A stretch of 64,000 nucleotides of DNA from Rothia sp. (in: high G+C Gram-positive bacteria) (GTDB lineage Bacteria > Actinomycetota > Actinomycetes > Actinomycetales > Micrococcaceae): assembly GCA_030529845.1 (NCBI GenBank), contig JAUMWB010000003.1:62001-126000 (forward strand). Direction: 5' to 3'. A model generated the notes under the pieces. That model saw nothing but the letters and a program-made list of their open reading frames with translations, was not told where the DNA came from and did no database searches. Shown here one piece after another: positions 9,047-18,922 of the stretch (positions are counted from its first letter, which is position 1; each line of letters opens with the position of its first letter). Made by a program: the position numbers and the translations under genes.

Positions 9047-9820
9047 CTAATAGTCTCGCGTCCGCGCTATCGCAGCTGCCACCAGCCGGCGGGGTAATGC
9101 CCGTGAGGCTGTAACCGCCAGCTTGTAGGGTAAGGACGGCACACAGATCGGCTTCCCTGCCGTCACCGCAGCGATGCCTTCGGCAACAACCCGTTGGGGG
9201 CTCAGCCACAAAAAGTTCGGTAGGCTGGGCTCACCCTGGCCCATAGCGTCATGGAACTCCGAGCGGGTTAGCCCCGGGCAGAGGGCCGTCACATGGATAC
9301 CCCGACCCGAATACTGTAGGTGGGCTGACTCTGAGGCCACCACCAGAAAACGTTTAACCGCCGAGTAGGTACCACCGGGGGTAAAAGCTGCCACCGAGGC
9401 GACGTTAATAATGCGACCCCGCCCGCGCGGCAGCATGGCAACAATTGCGGTGTGCATGAGCTGGAGCGGGACCCTAGCCAGTACGTCGACCTGGTCCAGG
9501 TGGCGCTCTACCGGCGCGGTATCAAAGCTCTTGCCAAGCCCGAAACCCGCGTTATTGACTAGTATCTCAACGGGTCGCTCAGCCTGCTGCAGGCGCTCAA
9601 CCAGGCGGGCGACGTCCTGCTCTACCAGCAAATCGGCAGGGATTACCTCAACATCTACCGCGAACCTGCCGCGCAGCTGGCCTGCTAGGTCTTCTAGAGC
9701 CTCGGCCCGCCGGGCCGTGAGTACCAGGTGGTACCCGGCTGCCGCATACTGGCGGGCAAACTCGGCACCAATACCTGCCGAAGCGCCGGTAATCATCACA
9801 TACGAAGTTTCACTGCTCAT
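9047..9820 (-). CDS. Short-chain dehydrogenase/reductase
   Basis: 257 residues with a classical SDR Rossmann fold. The cofactor motif ITGASAGIGAEFA lies near residue 11, NNAGFG follows, and the active site is S...YSAVK (INVASVAAFTPGGTYSAVK). The TGxxxGIG form and an Arg after the second strand (LTARRAE) suggest NADPH. The C-terminal part resembles the DltE/YqjQ-like subgroup; the substrate is unknown. The start at 9820 is chosen because it places the Rossmann motif at the N-terminus and has GGGAG upstream; the frame extends to 9943 without signs of coding use. Confidence 0.87.
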   Translation of the reverse strand: MSSETSYVMITGASAGIGAEFARQYAAAGYHLVLTARRAEALEDLAGQLRGRFAVDVEVIPADLLVEQDVARLVERLQQAERPVEILVNNAGFGLGKSFDTAPVERHLDQVDVLARVPLQLMHTAIVAMLPRGRGRIINVASVAAFTPGGTYSAVKRFLVVASESAHLQYSGRGIHVTALCPGLTRSEFHDAMGQGEPSLPNFLWLSPQRVVAEGIAAVTAGKPICVPSLPYKLAVTASRALPRRLVAAAIARTRDY

Positions 9821-9932
9821 GGCTCCCACTCTACCGCCGAGGCGAGCTGGGCCGGTTATCTTCACCGCACTCTTACCCCGTTTACCGGCGTCATCAGGCA
9901 CACAGCAGAGAAACATGACATGATGAAAGACG

Positions 9933-11795
9933 ATGAATACCACCGCTCACCCCAAACGTTCCCTCCCTATGCCTCTGTGGCTGCAGGGCTCAGTTGAGCT
10001 TGCCCTCGTGGCGCTGGCCTCTTACCTCACCGTCGTCCTGCTCCTGGTGGCGGTCTGGTACACCAACGGCTTCAACAGCAGCGGTACCCTAGCCGGTGCT
10101 GTCTCTGTGGCCGGGCACCTGTGGCTGCTGGTTCACGGTGTGCCCCTGAACATGAATATTCCCGAGCAGGGGGTCTTCTCGGCGGTGACCGGCACCATGA
10201 GCCTGGTCCCCCTGGGCCTCACCCTGATTCCCCTAGCCCTCTGCTACCGCTCCGGCCGCCGCCTGGCCCGCGCCAGCTACGAGGGCCAGTTCTGGCAGCC
10301 CCTGGCCGGTGGTCTTCTCGCTTACGCCGTAGTGGGCGCCGGGGTGAGCCTGTTCTCCACCAACGACTTCTTCTCCACCTCGCCCGCTCTCGCGGCCCTG
10401 GTACCCCTCTGGGTAGCGGCCCTGGGCATTATCTTGGGCGGGTATGCCGAATCTCGCTCACTGGCTGCCATGATCGGTGTGAACGCGGCCGACTGGGTCA
10501 AGAAATTCAGCCAGTATTCCCGCTGGGCAGGCTCCTATATCTGGGCCTTGCTGAGGGCAGCCCTGGTGAGTGTGCTGGCCTTTGTTGCCGGTGGTTCCCT
10601 GCTGCTTGCCGTCACCCTTTTCTGGCACTGGGACGACGTCGTCTCCCTCTACCAGACCCTGCACGCTGGTGCCGTCGGCGGACTAGCCCTGACCCTGCTG
10701 CAGCTGGGTCTGCTGGTGAACCTGGTGGTCTACTCCATGGCGTGGAGCTCCGGCGCGGGCTTTGCCCTGGGGGCTGGTACCTCCGTTGACCTGACCGGCA
10801 CCAACGTGGGGGTCATGCCTTCCCTGCCGGTGCTGGGGGCGCTGCCGCACGCGTCCGAACCCTGGGGCTACCTGGCCCTAGCTGTTCCCCTGGTCGCCGG
10901 TGCCCTGGGTGGCTGGTGGTTCTTCCGCGAAGGGGAAAACCATTTTGACGAGTGGCTTTCCCTCAAGATTCGCTTCCGCTGGCTGTCCTGGCCTCTCTCT
11001 ACCCTGGGGCTTGCTCTCCTGACCCTGCTGCCGACCTTCCTACTAACCACCCTGCTGGGCTGGGCAGCTAACGGGTCGCTGGGCTTGGGCCGCTTCACCG
11101 CTATCGGCCCCCACCCCCTCATCTTTGGGGCTTTCACTGCCGTGCTGCTGGCGGTCGGCACCATGCTGGGGCTGGGCCTGGCCCACCTGCTGGTGCGAGA
11201 CACCTCCGGTGAACTAGAGCGCTTTGCCCAGGCCAAGCCCACCCGCGAACAGAAGCGTGCCGCCCGCACCGAGGCCAAGGCCCAGAAGGCAGCGGCCCGT
11301 GCCCAGCGCAAGGCAGAAAATGCCGGGACTAACCAGCCGGACGCCGCCCACCCCGATACCGAGCAGGCCAGCGAAGAGCAGGAAGAGACGGATTCTCAGG
11401 ACGCCGGGGAAAAGACTCCCGCTGAGGGCGGGTCGGTTGCGGCCTCCAGTGAGAAGGGCGCCGCTGCGCTGGCGCTAGCCCGTATTCTGGCTGACCGCGA
11501 GCAGACCCAGCCTGCCCAGAGTGATGAGCCCGCCGATAGCGATGAAGCTGCTACTGAAACTGATGAAGTAGCGCCTGAGAATGAAGCTGAAGATATCGCA
11601 CCTAGGGCAGAAGAACCTGAAGCTGTAACCTCTACTGAAGCCGAAGAGTCTGCTCCTGCCGAGCTTAAATCAGCTGATGCTGCCCCCGCAGAACCTGCTG
11701 TGCCCTTCCGGCCCGTGGTTATGCGTCCTAAGTCCCTGCGTGCCCGCCGCCAAAAGCGTCTCGAAGAGCTATCAGAAGGTACTGGCAAGGAATAA
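9933..11795 (+). CDS. DUF6350 polytopic membrane protein
   Basis: 620 residues. The first ~430 form about ten hydrophobic segments in the arrangement of the actinobacterial DUF6350 family, which some annotation pipelines name cell division protein PerM. The last ~190 residues are a hydrophilic tail very rich in Ala, Glu and Lys (KAQKAAARAQRKAE, then acidic repeats), probably disordered and cytoplasmic. The gene sits directly upstream of purN and purH, the position often seen for this family in actinobacteria. Function is unproven. The acidic tail is probably lineage-specific. Confidence 0.8.
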   Translation: MNTTAHPKRSLPMPLWLQGSVELALVALASYLTVVLLLVAVWYTNGFNSSGTLAGAVSVAGHLWLLVHGVPLNMNIPEQGVFSAVTGTMSLVPLGLTLIPLALCYRSGRRLARASYEGQFWQPLAGGLLAYAVVGAGVSLFSTNDFFSTSPALAALVPLWVAALGIILGGYAESRSLAAMIGVNAADWVKKFSQYSRWAGSYIWALLRAALVSVLAFVAGGSLLLAVTLFWHWDDVVSLYQTLHAGAVGGLALTLLQLGLLVNLVVYSMAWSSGAGFALGAGTSVDLTGTNVGVMPSLPVLGALPHASEPWGYLALAVPLVAGALGGWWFFREGENHFDEWLSLKIRFRWLSWPLSTLGLALLTLLPTFLLTTLLGWAANGSLGLGRFTAIGPHPLIFGAFTAVLLAVGTMLGLGLAHLLVRDTSGELERFAQAKPTREQKRAARTEAKAQKAAARAQRKAENAGTNQPDAAHPDTEQASEEQEETDSQDAGEKTPAEGGSVAASSEKGAAALALARILADREQTQPAQSDEPADSDEAATETDEVAPENEAEDIAPRAEEPEAVTSTEAEESAPAELKSADAAPAEPAVPFRPVVMRPKSLRARRQKRLEELSEGTGKE

Positions 11796-11801
11796 TCCTA
11801 G

Positions 11802-12215
11802 CTACTGCCCCATGAGCTGCTGTAGCAGGCCGTCGCTCATTTGCGAGGTGCACTGCTGCTGGCGGCTCAGGGTGACAGCCTGCTGCAGGCACTCGGCGTA
11901 GCCAACGGTGGCGTCCACAAAAATTAGCTGGACCAGTGCAGCAAAACCCAAGAAGAGTGACCACAGCATGACCATGACCATGAGCACCACCGAAAAAGCG
12001 GGGAACTTAGATCCCACCATCTTCACCAGGGTCACGGTGGCAAGCGTAAAGGTCAGCACCGCCAGTACAGCTGTTACCATAGCGAACCAGCCGGGGTAGG
12101 AGGTACTACCCACCGTGGCAACCATCGCCAAAAACGACAGGCGGGACCACACCTTGATATTCTCAAGCACACGGTCAGAGGGCAGCTGGGCAGAAGGACG
12201 CACGGAGTCAGACAT
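11802..12215 (-). CDS. Small integral membrane protein, unknown function
   Basis: About 137 residues with three or four hydrophobic segments (around residues 25-60 and 70-100) and a hydrophilic Gln-rich C-terminus (SRQQQCTSQMSDGLLQQLMGQ). No family recognised. The frame is open to 12242, but the ATG at 12215 has AAGGTGG upstream and gives a sensible N-terminus. It ends six bases from the stop of the convergent DUF6350 gene, so their 3' ends are packed together without a terminator. Confidence 0.65.
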   Translation of the reverse strand: MSDSVRPSAQLPSDRVLENIKVWSRLSFLAMVATVGSTSYPGWFAMVTAVLAVLTFTLATVTLVKMVGSKFPAFSVVLMVMVMLWSLFLGFAALVQLIFVDATVGYAECLQQAVTLSRQQQCTSQMSDGLLQQLMGQ

Positions 12216-12326
12216 ACCTACCACCTTACCGCGCCACAGCACTCACCCCACACAGCGTAAGACCCCGGCATCTCAGCATAAAAACTCAGCGGTGTGTTAG
12301 CGCTCGCATACGATAAACTTTTCTGT

Positions 12327-12905
12327 ATGCGCATTGTGGTGATGGTGTCCGGCTCGGGCACAAATTTGCAGTCCATCCTTGACTCCGTAGCGGCTGGCGA
12401 CCTTGACGTCACCGTACTGGCTGTGGGCGCCGACAAGCCCTGCCTAGGGCTTGAACGAGCAGAGGCAGTCGGAATTGAGACCTTCCTCGTCGAGCCTCAG
12501 TCCTTTGACAGTCGCGAAGCCTGGAACCGCGCTCTCGAAGAAAAAATTGCCAGCTACGGGGCCGACTACATCATCTTTGCCGGCTTCATGCGCATTGTCG
12601 ACGCCCAGCTCGTTGATCGCTTCACCAATCGCATCATCAACACCCACCCCGCCCTGCTGCCCTCCTTCCCAGGAGCCCACGGCGTGCGCGACGCTCTGGC
12701 CCACGGGGTCAAAGTCACCGGCCTGACCGTGCACCTGGTCGACTCAGGCGTTGATACCGGCCCCATCCTGGCTCAAGCCGCCGTCGATGTGCTCGAAGAC
12801 GATACCGAAGAAACCCTGCACGAGCGCATCAAGGTCAAAGAGCGAGCGCTCCTGGTCAAAACCATCGCCCGCCTAGCCCAAGACCTCAAGGGCAATCCCG
12901 CCTAA
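12327..12905 (+). CDS. purN: Phosphoribosylglycinamide formyltransferase
   Basis: About 192 residues. It transfers a formyl group from 10-formyl-THF to GAR in step 3 of purine synthesis. Visible hallmarks: the N-terminal VSGSGTNLQSILD phosphate-binding loop, the catalytic Asn-His-Asp set in NTHPALLPSFPGAHG and the downstream DSGVDTGPI. The length is that of stand-alone PurN. The start at 12327 places the IVVMVSGSGTN strand at residue 2 as in the family. purH follows after 128 bases in the same direction. Confidence 0.95.
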   Translation: MRIVVMVSGSGTNLQSILDSVAAGDLDVTVLAVGADKPCLGLERAEAVGIETFLVEPQSFDSREAWNRALEEKIASYGADYIIFAGFMRIVDAQLVDRFTNRIINTHPALLPSFPGAHGVRDALAHGVKVTGLTVHLVDSGVDTGPILAQAAVDVLEDDTEETLHERIKVKERALLVKTIARLAQDLKGNPA

Positions 12906-12916
12906 CCCGCAAGTTT

Positions 12917-12953
12917 AGCCCCGCACCACGGGGCTGGGCCTAGGGTCGGGGCT
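12917..12953 (+). promoter_or_regulatory. Two mutually exclusive hairpins in the purH leader
   Basis: AGCCCC at 12917-12922 can pair with GGGGCT at 12930-12935 or with a second GGGGCT at 12948-12953. The nested choice resembles a simple attenuator between purN and purH, but no T run follows either stem, so a regulatory role is only a possibility. Confidence 0.3.
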
Positions 12954-13033
12954 CCATACCAAAACGACTCACACCAACGTAACCACCTGCTGACCCGGGT
13001 CAACCCCGGCAGCACAAGAAACGGAGTTAATCT

Positions 13034-14641
13034 GTGAGTCTCATTGAGCTCGACCGCGTACCGCTCAAGCGTGCCCTCATCTCTGTCTACGACAAGACCG
13101 GCCTCGAAGACCTAGCAAAGGGCCTGCATGAAGCTGGCGTCGCTATCGTCTCCACTGGTTCCACCGCCTCCACCATCGCCGCCGCCGGTGTACCCGTCAC
13201 CGAAGTCTCCGACATCACTGGCTTCCCCGAATGCCTAGAGGGCCGCGTCAAGACCCTGCACCCCCGCGTCCACGCCGGTATCCTGGCAGACCGCCGCAAG
13301 CAGGACCACATCGACACCCTCAAAGACATGGACATCGAGGCCTTCGACCTGGTCGTCGTCAACCTCTACCCCTTCGTGGAGACCGTAGCCTCCGGTGCCG
13401 ACCAGGACGCCATCATCGAAAAAATCGATATTGGCGGCCCCTCTATGGTTCGCGCGGCAGCTAAGAACCACGACGCTGTAGCTATCGTCGTTGATCCCGC
13501 TAAGTACGGCCAGGTCGTTGAAGCTGCCAAGGCAGGTGGCTTCAACCTGGCAGAGCGCCGCCGCCTGGCGTCCGCCGCTTTCGCCCACACCGCCGCCTAC
13601 GACACCGCCGTCGCCACCTGGACCGCAGCCCAGTTCGAGCAGGACGAGGACGCCAACTACTGGCCCCCCTTCGCAGGTCTAGCCTTCGAACGCTCCGAGT
13701 CCCTGCGCTACGGCGAAAACCCCCACCAGGCCGGTGCCCTCTACGTTGATCCCGCCGCAACCCCCGGTATCGCCCAGGCAGAACTGCTCGGCGGCAAGGC
13801 CATGAGCTACAACAACTACGTCGACGGCGACGCCGCTCTGCGCGCTGCCTACGACTTCGACGAACCTGCCGTTGCCATCATCAAGCACAATAATCCCTGC
13901 GGCATCGCCGTCGGCGCAGCAGATGCAGCCGATCCCATCGCCGATGCCCACGCCAAGGCCCACGCCTGCGACCCCCTCTCCGCTTACGGCGGCGTCATCG
14001 CAGCCAACCGCGAAGTCACCGCAGCCATGGCAGAAACCGTCAAGGGTATCTTCACCGAGGTCATCATCGCCCCCTCCTACGCTCCCGAAGCCCTGGAGAT
14101 TCTGCAGACCAAGAAGAACCTGCGTATTCTCCAGCTGCCCGAAGGTTTTGCCCGCGATGCTATCGAATACCGCCAGGTATCCGGCGGCGCCCTCTTCCAG
14201 GACGCCGACCGCCTGCACGCCGACGGTGACCGCGTGGAGAACTGGCAGCTGGTTGCCGGTGAGGCCGCCGACGCAGCCACCCTCGCTGACCTCGAATTCG
14301 CATGGAAGGCCCTGCGCGCCGCCAAGTCCAACGCCATCCTGCTCGCCAACGACGGTGCCGCCGTCGGCATTGGCATGGGTCAGGTCAACCGCGTTGACTC
14401 CTGCCGCCTCTCCGTCGAACGCGCCAACACCCTGGCAGAAGGTGCAGAACGCGCCCGCGGCTCCGTCGCAGCCTCAGATGCCTTCTTCCCCTTCGCCGAC
14501 GGCCTCCAGGTGCTCCTGGACGCCGGTGTTCGCGCAGTGGTCCAGCCCGGCGGCTCCATCCGCGATGAAGAAGTCATCGCTGCCGCCAAGGAAGCGGGAG
14601 TGACCATGTACTTCACCGGAAGCCGTCACTTCTTCCACTAG
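13034..14641 (+). CDS. purH: Bifunctional AICAR formyltransferase/IMP cyclohydrolase
   Basis: 535 residues, full length. It catalyses the last two steps of IMP synthesis. The N-terminal IMP cyclohydrolase (MGS-like) domain includes [16 protein letters not shown], the [18 protein letters not shown] block and the [16 protein letters not shown] block. The C-terminal AICAR transformylase domain has RYGENPHQ, the catalytic KHNNPCG and the terminal FFPFADG...[11 protein letters not shown] region. The GTG start has ACGGAG seven bases upstream. It works with the upstream purN. Confidence 0.97.
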   Translation: MSLIELDRVPLKRALISVYDKTGLEDLAKGLHEAGVAIVSTGSTASTIAAAGVPVTEVSDITGFPECLEGRVKTLHPRVHAGILADRRKQDHIDTLKDMDIEAFDLVVVNLYPFVETVASGADQDAIIEKIDIGGPSMVRAAAKNHDAVAIVVDPAKYGQVVEAAKAGGFNLAERRRLASAAFAHTAAYDTAVATWTAAQFEQDEDANYWPPFAGLAFERSESLRYGENPHQAGALYVDPAATPGIAQAELLGGKAMSYNNYVDGDAALRAAYDFDEPAVAIIKHNNPCGIAVGAADAADPIADAHAKAHACDPLSAYGGVIAANREVTAAMAETVKGIFTEVIIAPSYAPEALEILQTKKNLRILQLPEGFARDAIEYRQVSGGALFQDADRLHADGDRVENWQLVAGEAADAATLADLEFAWKALRAAKSNAILLANDGAAVGIGMGQVNRVDSCRLSVERANTLAEGAERARGSVAASDAFFPFADGLQVLLDAGVRAVVQPGGSIRDEEVIAAAKEAGVTMYFTGSRHFFH

Positions 14642-14655
14642 GCTCATCAGCACGA

Positions 14656-14822
14656 CGGAGCGAATATACCTTCGCCAGCTGACCCTCTTGGGCTCGCGCT
14701 GGGGCGCTCGCCCAGCCTCGTAAACTCGGCTGATTCCGTGCTCTCTTATGTGCTCGCTTGCTCGTACCCGAGCGCTTCATCACGCCAGCCCTAGCCAGCT
14801 GGCTCCGGTATATTCGCTCCGC
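14656..14822. repeat. Dispersed hairpin-forming repeat, copy A
   Basis: An intergenic element framed by a perfect 15-bp inverted repeat CGGAGCGAATATACC (14656-14670) / GGTATATTCGCTCCG (14807-14821). The interior shares blocks such as TGACCCTCTT, ATCACGCCAGCC and AGCCAGC with elements near 36.8 and 56.3 kb. It lies after purH and before the terminator. Confidence 0.5.
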
Positions 14823-14842
14823 CGCTGATAGAACCAGTCAGC

Positions 14843-14894
14843 CACAGTAAAAAGTCCGCCCCTCCATGTACGGAGGGGCGGACTTTTTACTGTG
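14843..14894. terminator. Strong bidirectional terminator
   Basis: Perfect 23-bp arms (14843-14865 and 14872-14894) around a 6-base loop, with A and T runs at the ends. It separates the convergent purH and VWA-protein genes. Confidence 0.9.
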
Positions 14895-14908
14895 ATCAGG
14901 GAAGAACC

Positions 14909-16609
14909 CTACTGCTGCGCAGCTGCATCCGAGATACCGGTGAGGGCTTCTGCGAAGATGCGCTGGACGTCGGTGGGGGAGGACGCCATGTGGGCCTCGC
15001 CGCCAATGCTCTGGGCGATGGCGGTCAGAGCGTTCATATCGGCGTCTTCAGAAACACCAATCATGATGATGAAGATCGGGTTAGCCGGGTCCTGCTCAGC
15101 CTGAATCGTAGAAATCAGTTCTTCCTGGCTGATGGAGTTATCGTCGTGGTTCTCACCGTCGGTCAGAACAATCACGGCATTGACCGAACCATAGGTGTAG
15201 TTTTCCTTAGTGGAACGGAAGGCCGCCAGGGTGGTGTCGTAGAGAGCAGTAAACCCGTTAGGGTCGATAGTTGCTGCGATACCTGAGCCAGCTTCCTGCA
15301 GCAGCTCGCGCTGGGTCCTACCGTCTACAGTTTCTTCAAAGCCACGGACGGGTACCAGCTCCTGGTAGTCAGAAACCGTGCCGTCGGGCAGAGTAAGGTC
15401 GCGGGAGAACTTCCACAGGCCCATAGAATCGCGGGCGGGGAAGAGCTGGGAACCTGCCAGCACAGACTCAACGGTAATGTCCATACGGGACTTATCGGTG
15501 CCCTCTACCGGCAGCAGCATGGAACCTGAGGCATCGAGCACCACCAGGGCGTTCAGCGGTGCAGACTGGAGTGCGTAGGAAGTCCACACCTGGGTGAGTA
15601 CATCCTGGTTGCTGGGAGCTAGCGTCGCAAAGCTTCCGACGCTGTATTCGCCCTCTAGTTCCTGGCCATCCGCAGCGCGCAAGCCTGCACCAGCAAGAGC
15701 CTGCTTGCCCTCGTCGCTGGCCATAAAGTCGATGATTTGCTGGGCAGCCTCATCAATGGTGGTGTTATTGCTGGTTGATGCCTGGTAGAGCGGGTAGTTC
15801 AGAGCGAAAGAAGCATTGCCAGGTATGGTGGCGGACAGTCCGGAATCAGCGTGAGTTGAGACGTAAGCGGCATAGTCAGCTTCAGTGACGATTGCGGCGT
15901 CCTTGGCGCCTTCATCAACATCGGTCAGCAACTCGGTGGCGTTCTGGGCAGCTTCGGCAACACCGATGCTCTGGGCACGCAGAGCAGTGCCACCGGTGAG
16001 GTCCTCGACGCTGACGGTGCCCGCTGATGCTTCAGAAATACCGCCCAGCAGGGCCGCAAAAGCGCCAGGGTCTTCCTTGGGGTCGCCCATGCTGACGGTG
16101 TCCTTAGCGTTGAGGGCTTCGATCCAGGTGCCGTAGCTGGTGTTGTTTTCTGAAACGATGACGCCGGGGGTTTGCGCCAAGGATTCAGCAAGCGGCGTCA
16201 AACCGGCATTGGCCTCGCTCATGGCCAGCTCAGCGCGCGCGGTGGAATCGGGAATCCAAAGGTTGGTGGTTGCTGAACCGCTGGTTGATTCGGCCAGTAC
16301 ATCGTTGGCGGTTTTCTCGGTGGTGATGTCGAGAGTGATGCAGGTGTCTTCATCTACGGGCATAGCCTTGAGGGCTGATGCCATGGGCTCGGTGGTGGCA
16401 ACGGTGACGGCCTGGGTGGTGGAGCAGGCAGCGGGTACGGTTTGGCCGCTGGTGGTGGACTGCTTACCGTCGCTGGTGATGTTGGTGTAGGCAATAGCGC
16501 CACCGCAGAGCAGAATGACGGCTGCGGCGCCGGTTGCAATCCACTTGCGGCTGTTCTTCTTTTGCTTTTCAATGCGCTCTTGACGGCGCGATTTGGCGGT
16601 GTTCACCAT
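14909..16609 (-). CDS. Membrane-anchored solute-binding/VWA fusion protein
   Basis: 566 residues. A basic N-terminus (KSRRQERIEKQKKNSRK) precedes one hydrophobic segment (WIATGAAAVILLCGGAIAY), giving a signal anchor with the rest outside. Residues ~60-330 look like a periplasmic-binding-protein type 2 fold of the sort seen with extracellular solute-binding proteins. Residues ~360-560 are a von Willebrand A domain with a MIDAS motif DASGSM and a second conserved stretch VIVLTDGENHDD. Such fusions occur in actinobacteria with unknown ligands. The first part could bind a ligand and the metal-dependent VWA part a protein partner; this is inference. It is monocistronic. Confidence 0.75.
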   Translation of the reverse strand: MVNTAKSRRQERIEKQKKNSRKWIATGAAAVILLCGGAIAYTNITSDGKQSTTSGQTVPAACSTTQAVTVATTEPMASALKAMPVDEDTCITLDITTEKTANDVLAESTSGSATTNLWIPDSTARAELAMSEANAGLTPLAESLAQTPGVIVSENNTSYGTWIEALNAKDTVSMGDPKEDPGAFAALLGGISEASAGTVSVEDLTGGTALRAQSIGVAEAAQNATELLTDVDEGAKDAAIVTEADYAAYVSTHADSGLSATIPGNASFALNYPLYQASTSNNTTIDEAAQQIIDFMASDEGKQALAGAGLRAADGQELEGEYSVGSFATLAPSNQDVLTQVWTSYALQSAPLNALVVLDASGSMLLPVEGTDKSRMDITVESVLAGSQLFPARDSMGLWKFSRDLTLPDGTVSDYQELVPVRGFEETVDGRTQRELLQEAGSGIAATIDPNGFTALYDTTLAAFRSTKENYTYGSVNAVIVLTDGENHDDNSISQEELISTIQAEQDPANPIFIIMIGVSEDADMNALTAIAQSIGGEAHMASSPTDVQRIFAEALTGISDAAAQQ

Positions 16610-16815
16610 GGGGTAGGTACCTCTTCCCTAGTGCTATGCGGTGGAGTGGGCGAGCAGGGGCGCCTCAGCAGGTGCGGCTGGTGAGGTACTCGCAGATGCG
16701 GGCAACTGCTACTGGGCAGTGCCGCTAGTTTCGCCCTTTAGTGTAGCAAGAAAGGCACGCTCTGGCGGGGTTTATCGGGGTGAAGCCGTGGGCACCTGTG
16801 CCTTAAAATGGAGGG

Positions 16816-17388
16816 GTGCCGAAAGTCAGTGAAGAGTATATGCGTTCCCGTCGTGCCGAGCTTGTTGAGGCTGCCCGTTCAGTCTTTGTGCAGAAAGGCT
16901 ACCAGCAGGCCTCGATGAACGATGTGATTGCGGCATCTGGCCTATCCGCAGGGGCAATCTATAACCACTTTTCGGGTAAGACAGACATCATGTCTGCTGC
17001 CGCCCGGGTAGACCTTTCTCCCTTCGAAGCACGAAAGGACGAACTGCCCTGGGAGTTCGTGGAACGCTGCCTGGTCACCTTGCGTCATAATGTGCAGCTG
17101 ACGCGTTTCTTAGCCATTACCTGGGGCGAGGCCGTAACGGTGCCGGAGGTTGCTGAAGTAGTCAACGAACAGCTGAGTCTCTTGCGCTTGCGGGTAGTGG
17201 CCAGTTACCGGGCCTGGGCCGAGACCGAACTAGATTTTTCCCCCGCGGAGCTTGAATCTTGGCTACAGGTGCTTGGCTCTGCTGTTCTCTCTGTACTGAC
17301 CGGGTTTGTGGTGCAGGCCAGCACCATACAAGACTTTGACGCCGACAGCTACTTCGAATTTGCCCGCACTATTTTGAGGCAGGCCTAA
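16816..17388 (+). CDS. TetR-family transcriptional regulator
   Basis: 190 residues. The N-terminal helix-turn-helix is clear: ARSVFVQKGYQQASMNDVIA then SGLSAGAIYNHFSGK. The C-terminal ligand-binding helices are family-variable, so the effector is unknown. The GTG start at 16816 lies shortly after an AAAATGGAGG stretch. It is divergent from the VWA-protein gene, with about 200 bases of shared upstream region that could hold its operator; no clear palindrome was identified. A terminator follows. Confidence 0.88.
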   Translation: MPKVSEEYMRSRRAELVEAARSVFVQKGYQQASMNDVIAASGLSAGAIYNHFSGKTDIMSAAARVDLSPFEARKDELPWEFVERCLVTLRHNVQLTRFLAITWGEAVTVPEVAEVVNEQLSLLRLRVVASYRAWAETELDFSPAELESWLQVLGSAVLSVLTGFVVQASTIQDFDADSYFEFARTILRQA

Positions 17389-17402
17389 CCACCTCTTTCT
17401 CT

Positions 17403-17439
17403 GGGCGGACGCCGGTGGGCAGCTCACCGGCGTCCGCCC
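17403..17439 (+). terminator. Terminator after the TetR gene
   Basis: A perfect 15-bp stem GGGCGGACGCCGGTG / CACCGGCGTCCGCCC with a 7-base loop. There is no long T run, so it is weaker evidence than the other terminators. Confidence 0.6.
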
Positions 17440-17636
17440 CCGCTGAAGGGGGAGGGGCAGAAAACCTGAAAATTGTCTCAAATCTGCCGGGGCAACGGGC
17501 ACTAGCTAGCTAGGTCACATACACTTAAAAGTAGAGTGCGCTCACATGCGCTACTCGGTTAAAGCATCACGTGATCTTCTGTATCCCCTCGTACAGACAA
17601 CAGAAGAAACTGATCCACCATACTCAAGGAAGTGGC

Positions 17637-18920
17637 ATGACCAACCTTTCACCCAACGTCACCAACCTGCCCCTGGCTGAAGTAGACCCCGAGGTCGCCG
17701 AAGCTATCCAGCACGAGCAGGAACGCCAGCAGAACACCCTCGAAATGATCGCATCCGAGAACTTCGCCCCCCGTGCAGTTCTTGAGGCTCAGGGTTCTGT
17801 TTTGACCAACAAGTACGCCGAAGGCTACCCCGGCCGCCGTTACTACGGCGGCTGCGAATTTGTTGACGTGGTGGAGCAGCTGGCAATCGACCGCGCTAAG
17901 GCCCTTTTCGGTGCCGACCACGCGAACGTCCAGCCCCACTCCGGTGCCCAGGCCAACAACGCTGTCATGCATGCCCTGCTGACCCCCGGCGACAAGATCA
18001 TGGGCCTGTCCCTGGCTCACGGTGGCCACCTGACCCACGGCATGAAGCTTAACGTCTCCGGTAAGCTCTACGAGGTTGTTGCCTACGGGGTGGATGAAGA
18101 AACCGGCCGTGTGAACATGGACGAGGTCCGTGAGCTGGCCCTGGCTGAAAAGCCCAAGGTTATTATCGCCGGCTGGTCTGCCTACACCCGTCAGCTAGAT
18201 TTCGCTGCCTTCCGCGAGATTGCCGACGAGATCGGGGCCTACCTCTGGGTTGATATGGCCCATTTTGCTGGTCTGGTAGCAGCGGGTCTGCACCCCAACC
18301 CCGTCCCCCACGCCCACGTTGTGTCATCGACCGTCCACAAGACCCTGGCCGGGCCTCGCTCCGGCTTCATCATGTGCGTTGAAGACCTGAAGAAGAAGAT
18401 CGATTCGGCGGTCTTCCCCGGCCAGCAGGGCGGCCCCCTCATGCACGCTATCGCAGGTAAGGCAACCGCCTTCAAGATCGCTGGCTCCGACCTGTTCAAG
18501 GACCGACAGAAGCGTACTCTCGAAGGCGCCCAGATTCTGGCTGACCGCCTCAACCAGGCAGATATGGCTGAAGCCGGCGTCAAGGTGATTTCCGGTGGCA
18601 CCGATGTTCACCTGGTCCTGGTCGACCTGCGTGACTCAGAAATCAACGGCCGCGAGGCCGAAGACCTGCTGCACGAAGCCGGCATCACCGTCAACCGTAA
18701 CGCAGTGCCTAACGATCCCCGTCCGCCCATGGTCACCTCGGGTCTGCGCATCGGCACCCCTGCCCTGGCAACTCGCGGCTTTGATGCTGAGGCCTTCACC
18801 GAGGTCGCCGATATCATCGCCGAAACCCTCAAGCCCGGCGTTGATGTTGCTGCCCAGCGGGCGCGCGTTACCGCCCTGTGCGAGAAATTCCCCCTCTACT
18901 CCGGTATCGAGGAGTGGTAG
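17637..18920 (+). CDS. glyA: Serine hydroxymethyltransferase
   Basis: 427 residues of a PLP fold-type I enzyme converting serine and THF to glycine and 5,10-methylene-THF. Hallmarks: [11 protein letters not shown] near the N-terminus, [14 protein letters not shown], and the PLP lysine in [16 protein letters not shown]. The start at 17637 has AAGGAAGTGGC upstream; the frame is open to 17571 but that extension is not conserved-looking. folD begins 2 bases after the stop, so the two form a one-carbon operon: glyA makes methylene-THF and folD oxidises it to 10-formyl-THF, which purN and purH nearby consume. Confidence 0.97.
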   Translation: MTNLSPNVTNLPLAEVDPEVAEAIQHEQERQQNTLEMIASENFAPRAVLEAQGSVLTNKYAEGYPGRRYYGGCEFVDVVEQLAIDRAKALFGADHANVQPHSGAQANNAVMHALLTPGDKIMGLSLAHGGHLTHGMKLNVSGKLYEVVAYGVDEETGRVNMDEVRELALAEKPKVIIAGWSAYTRQLDFAAFREIADEIGAYLWVDMAHFAGLVAAGLHPNPVPHAHVVSSTVHKTLAGPRSGFIMCVEDLKKKIDSAVFPGQQGGPLMHAIAGKATAFKIAGSDLFKDRQKRTLEGAQILADRLNQADMAEAGVKVISGGTDVHLVLVDLRDSEINGREAEDLLHEAGITVNRNAVPNDPRPPMVTSGLRIGTPALATRGFDAEAFTEVADIIAETLKPGVDVAAQRARVTALCEKFPLYSGIEEW

Positions 18921-18922
18921 GC

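Noticed and set aside
17389..17636. Riboswitch (THF or glycine type) before glyA
   Set aside because: The leader shows no conserved core of either riboswitch; only a terminator of the upstream gene and a ribosome site are supported.
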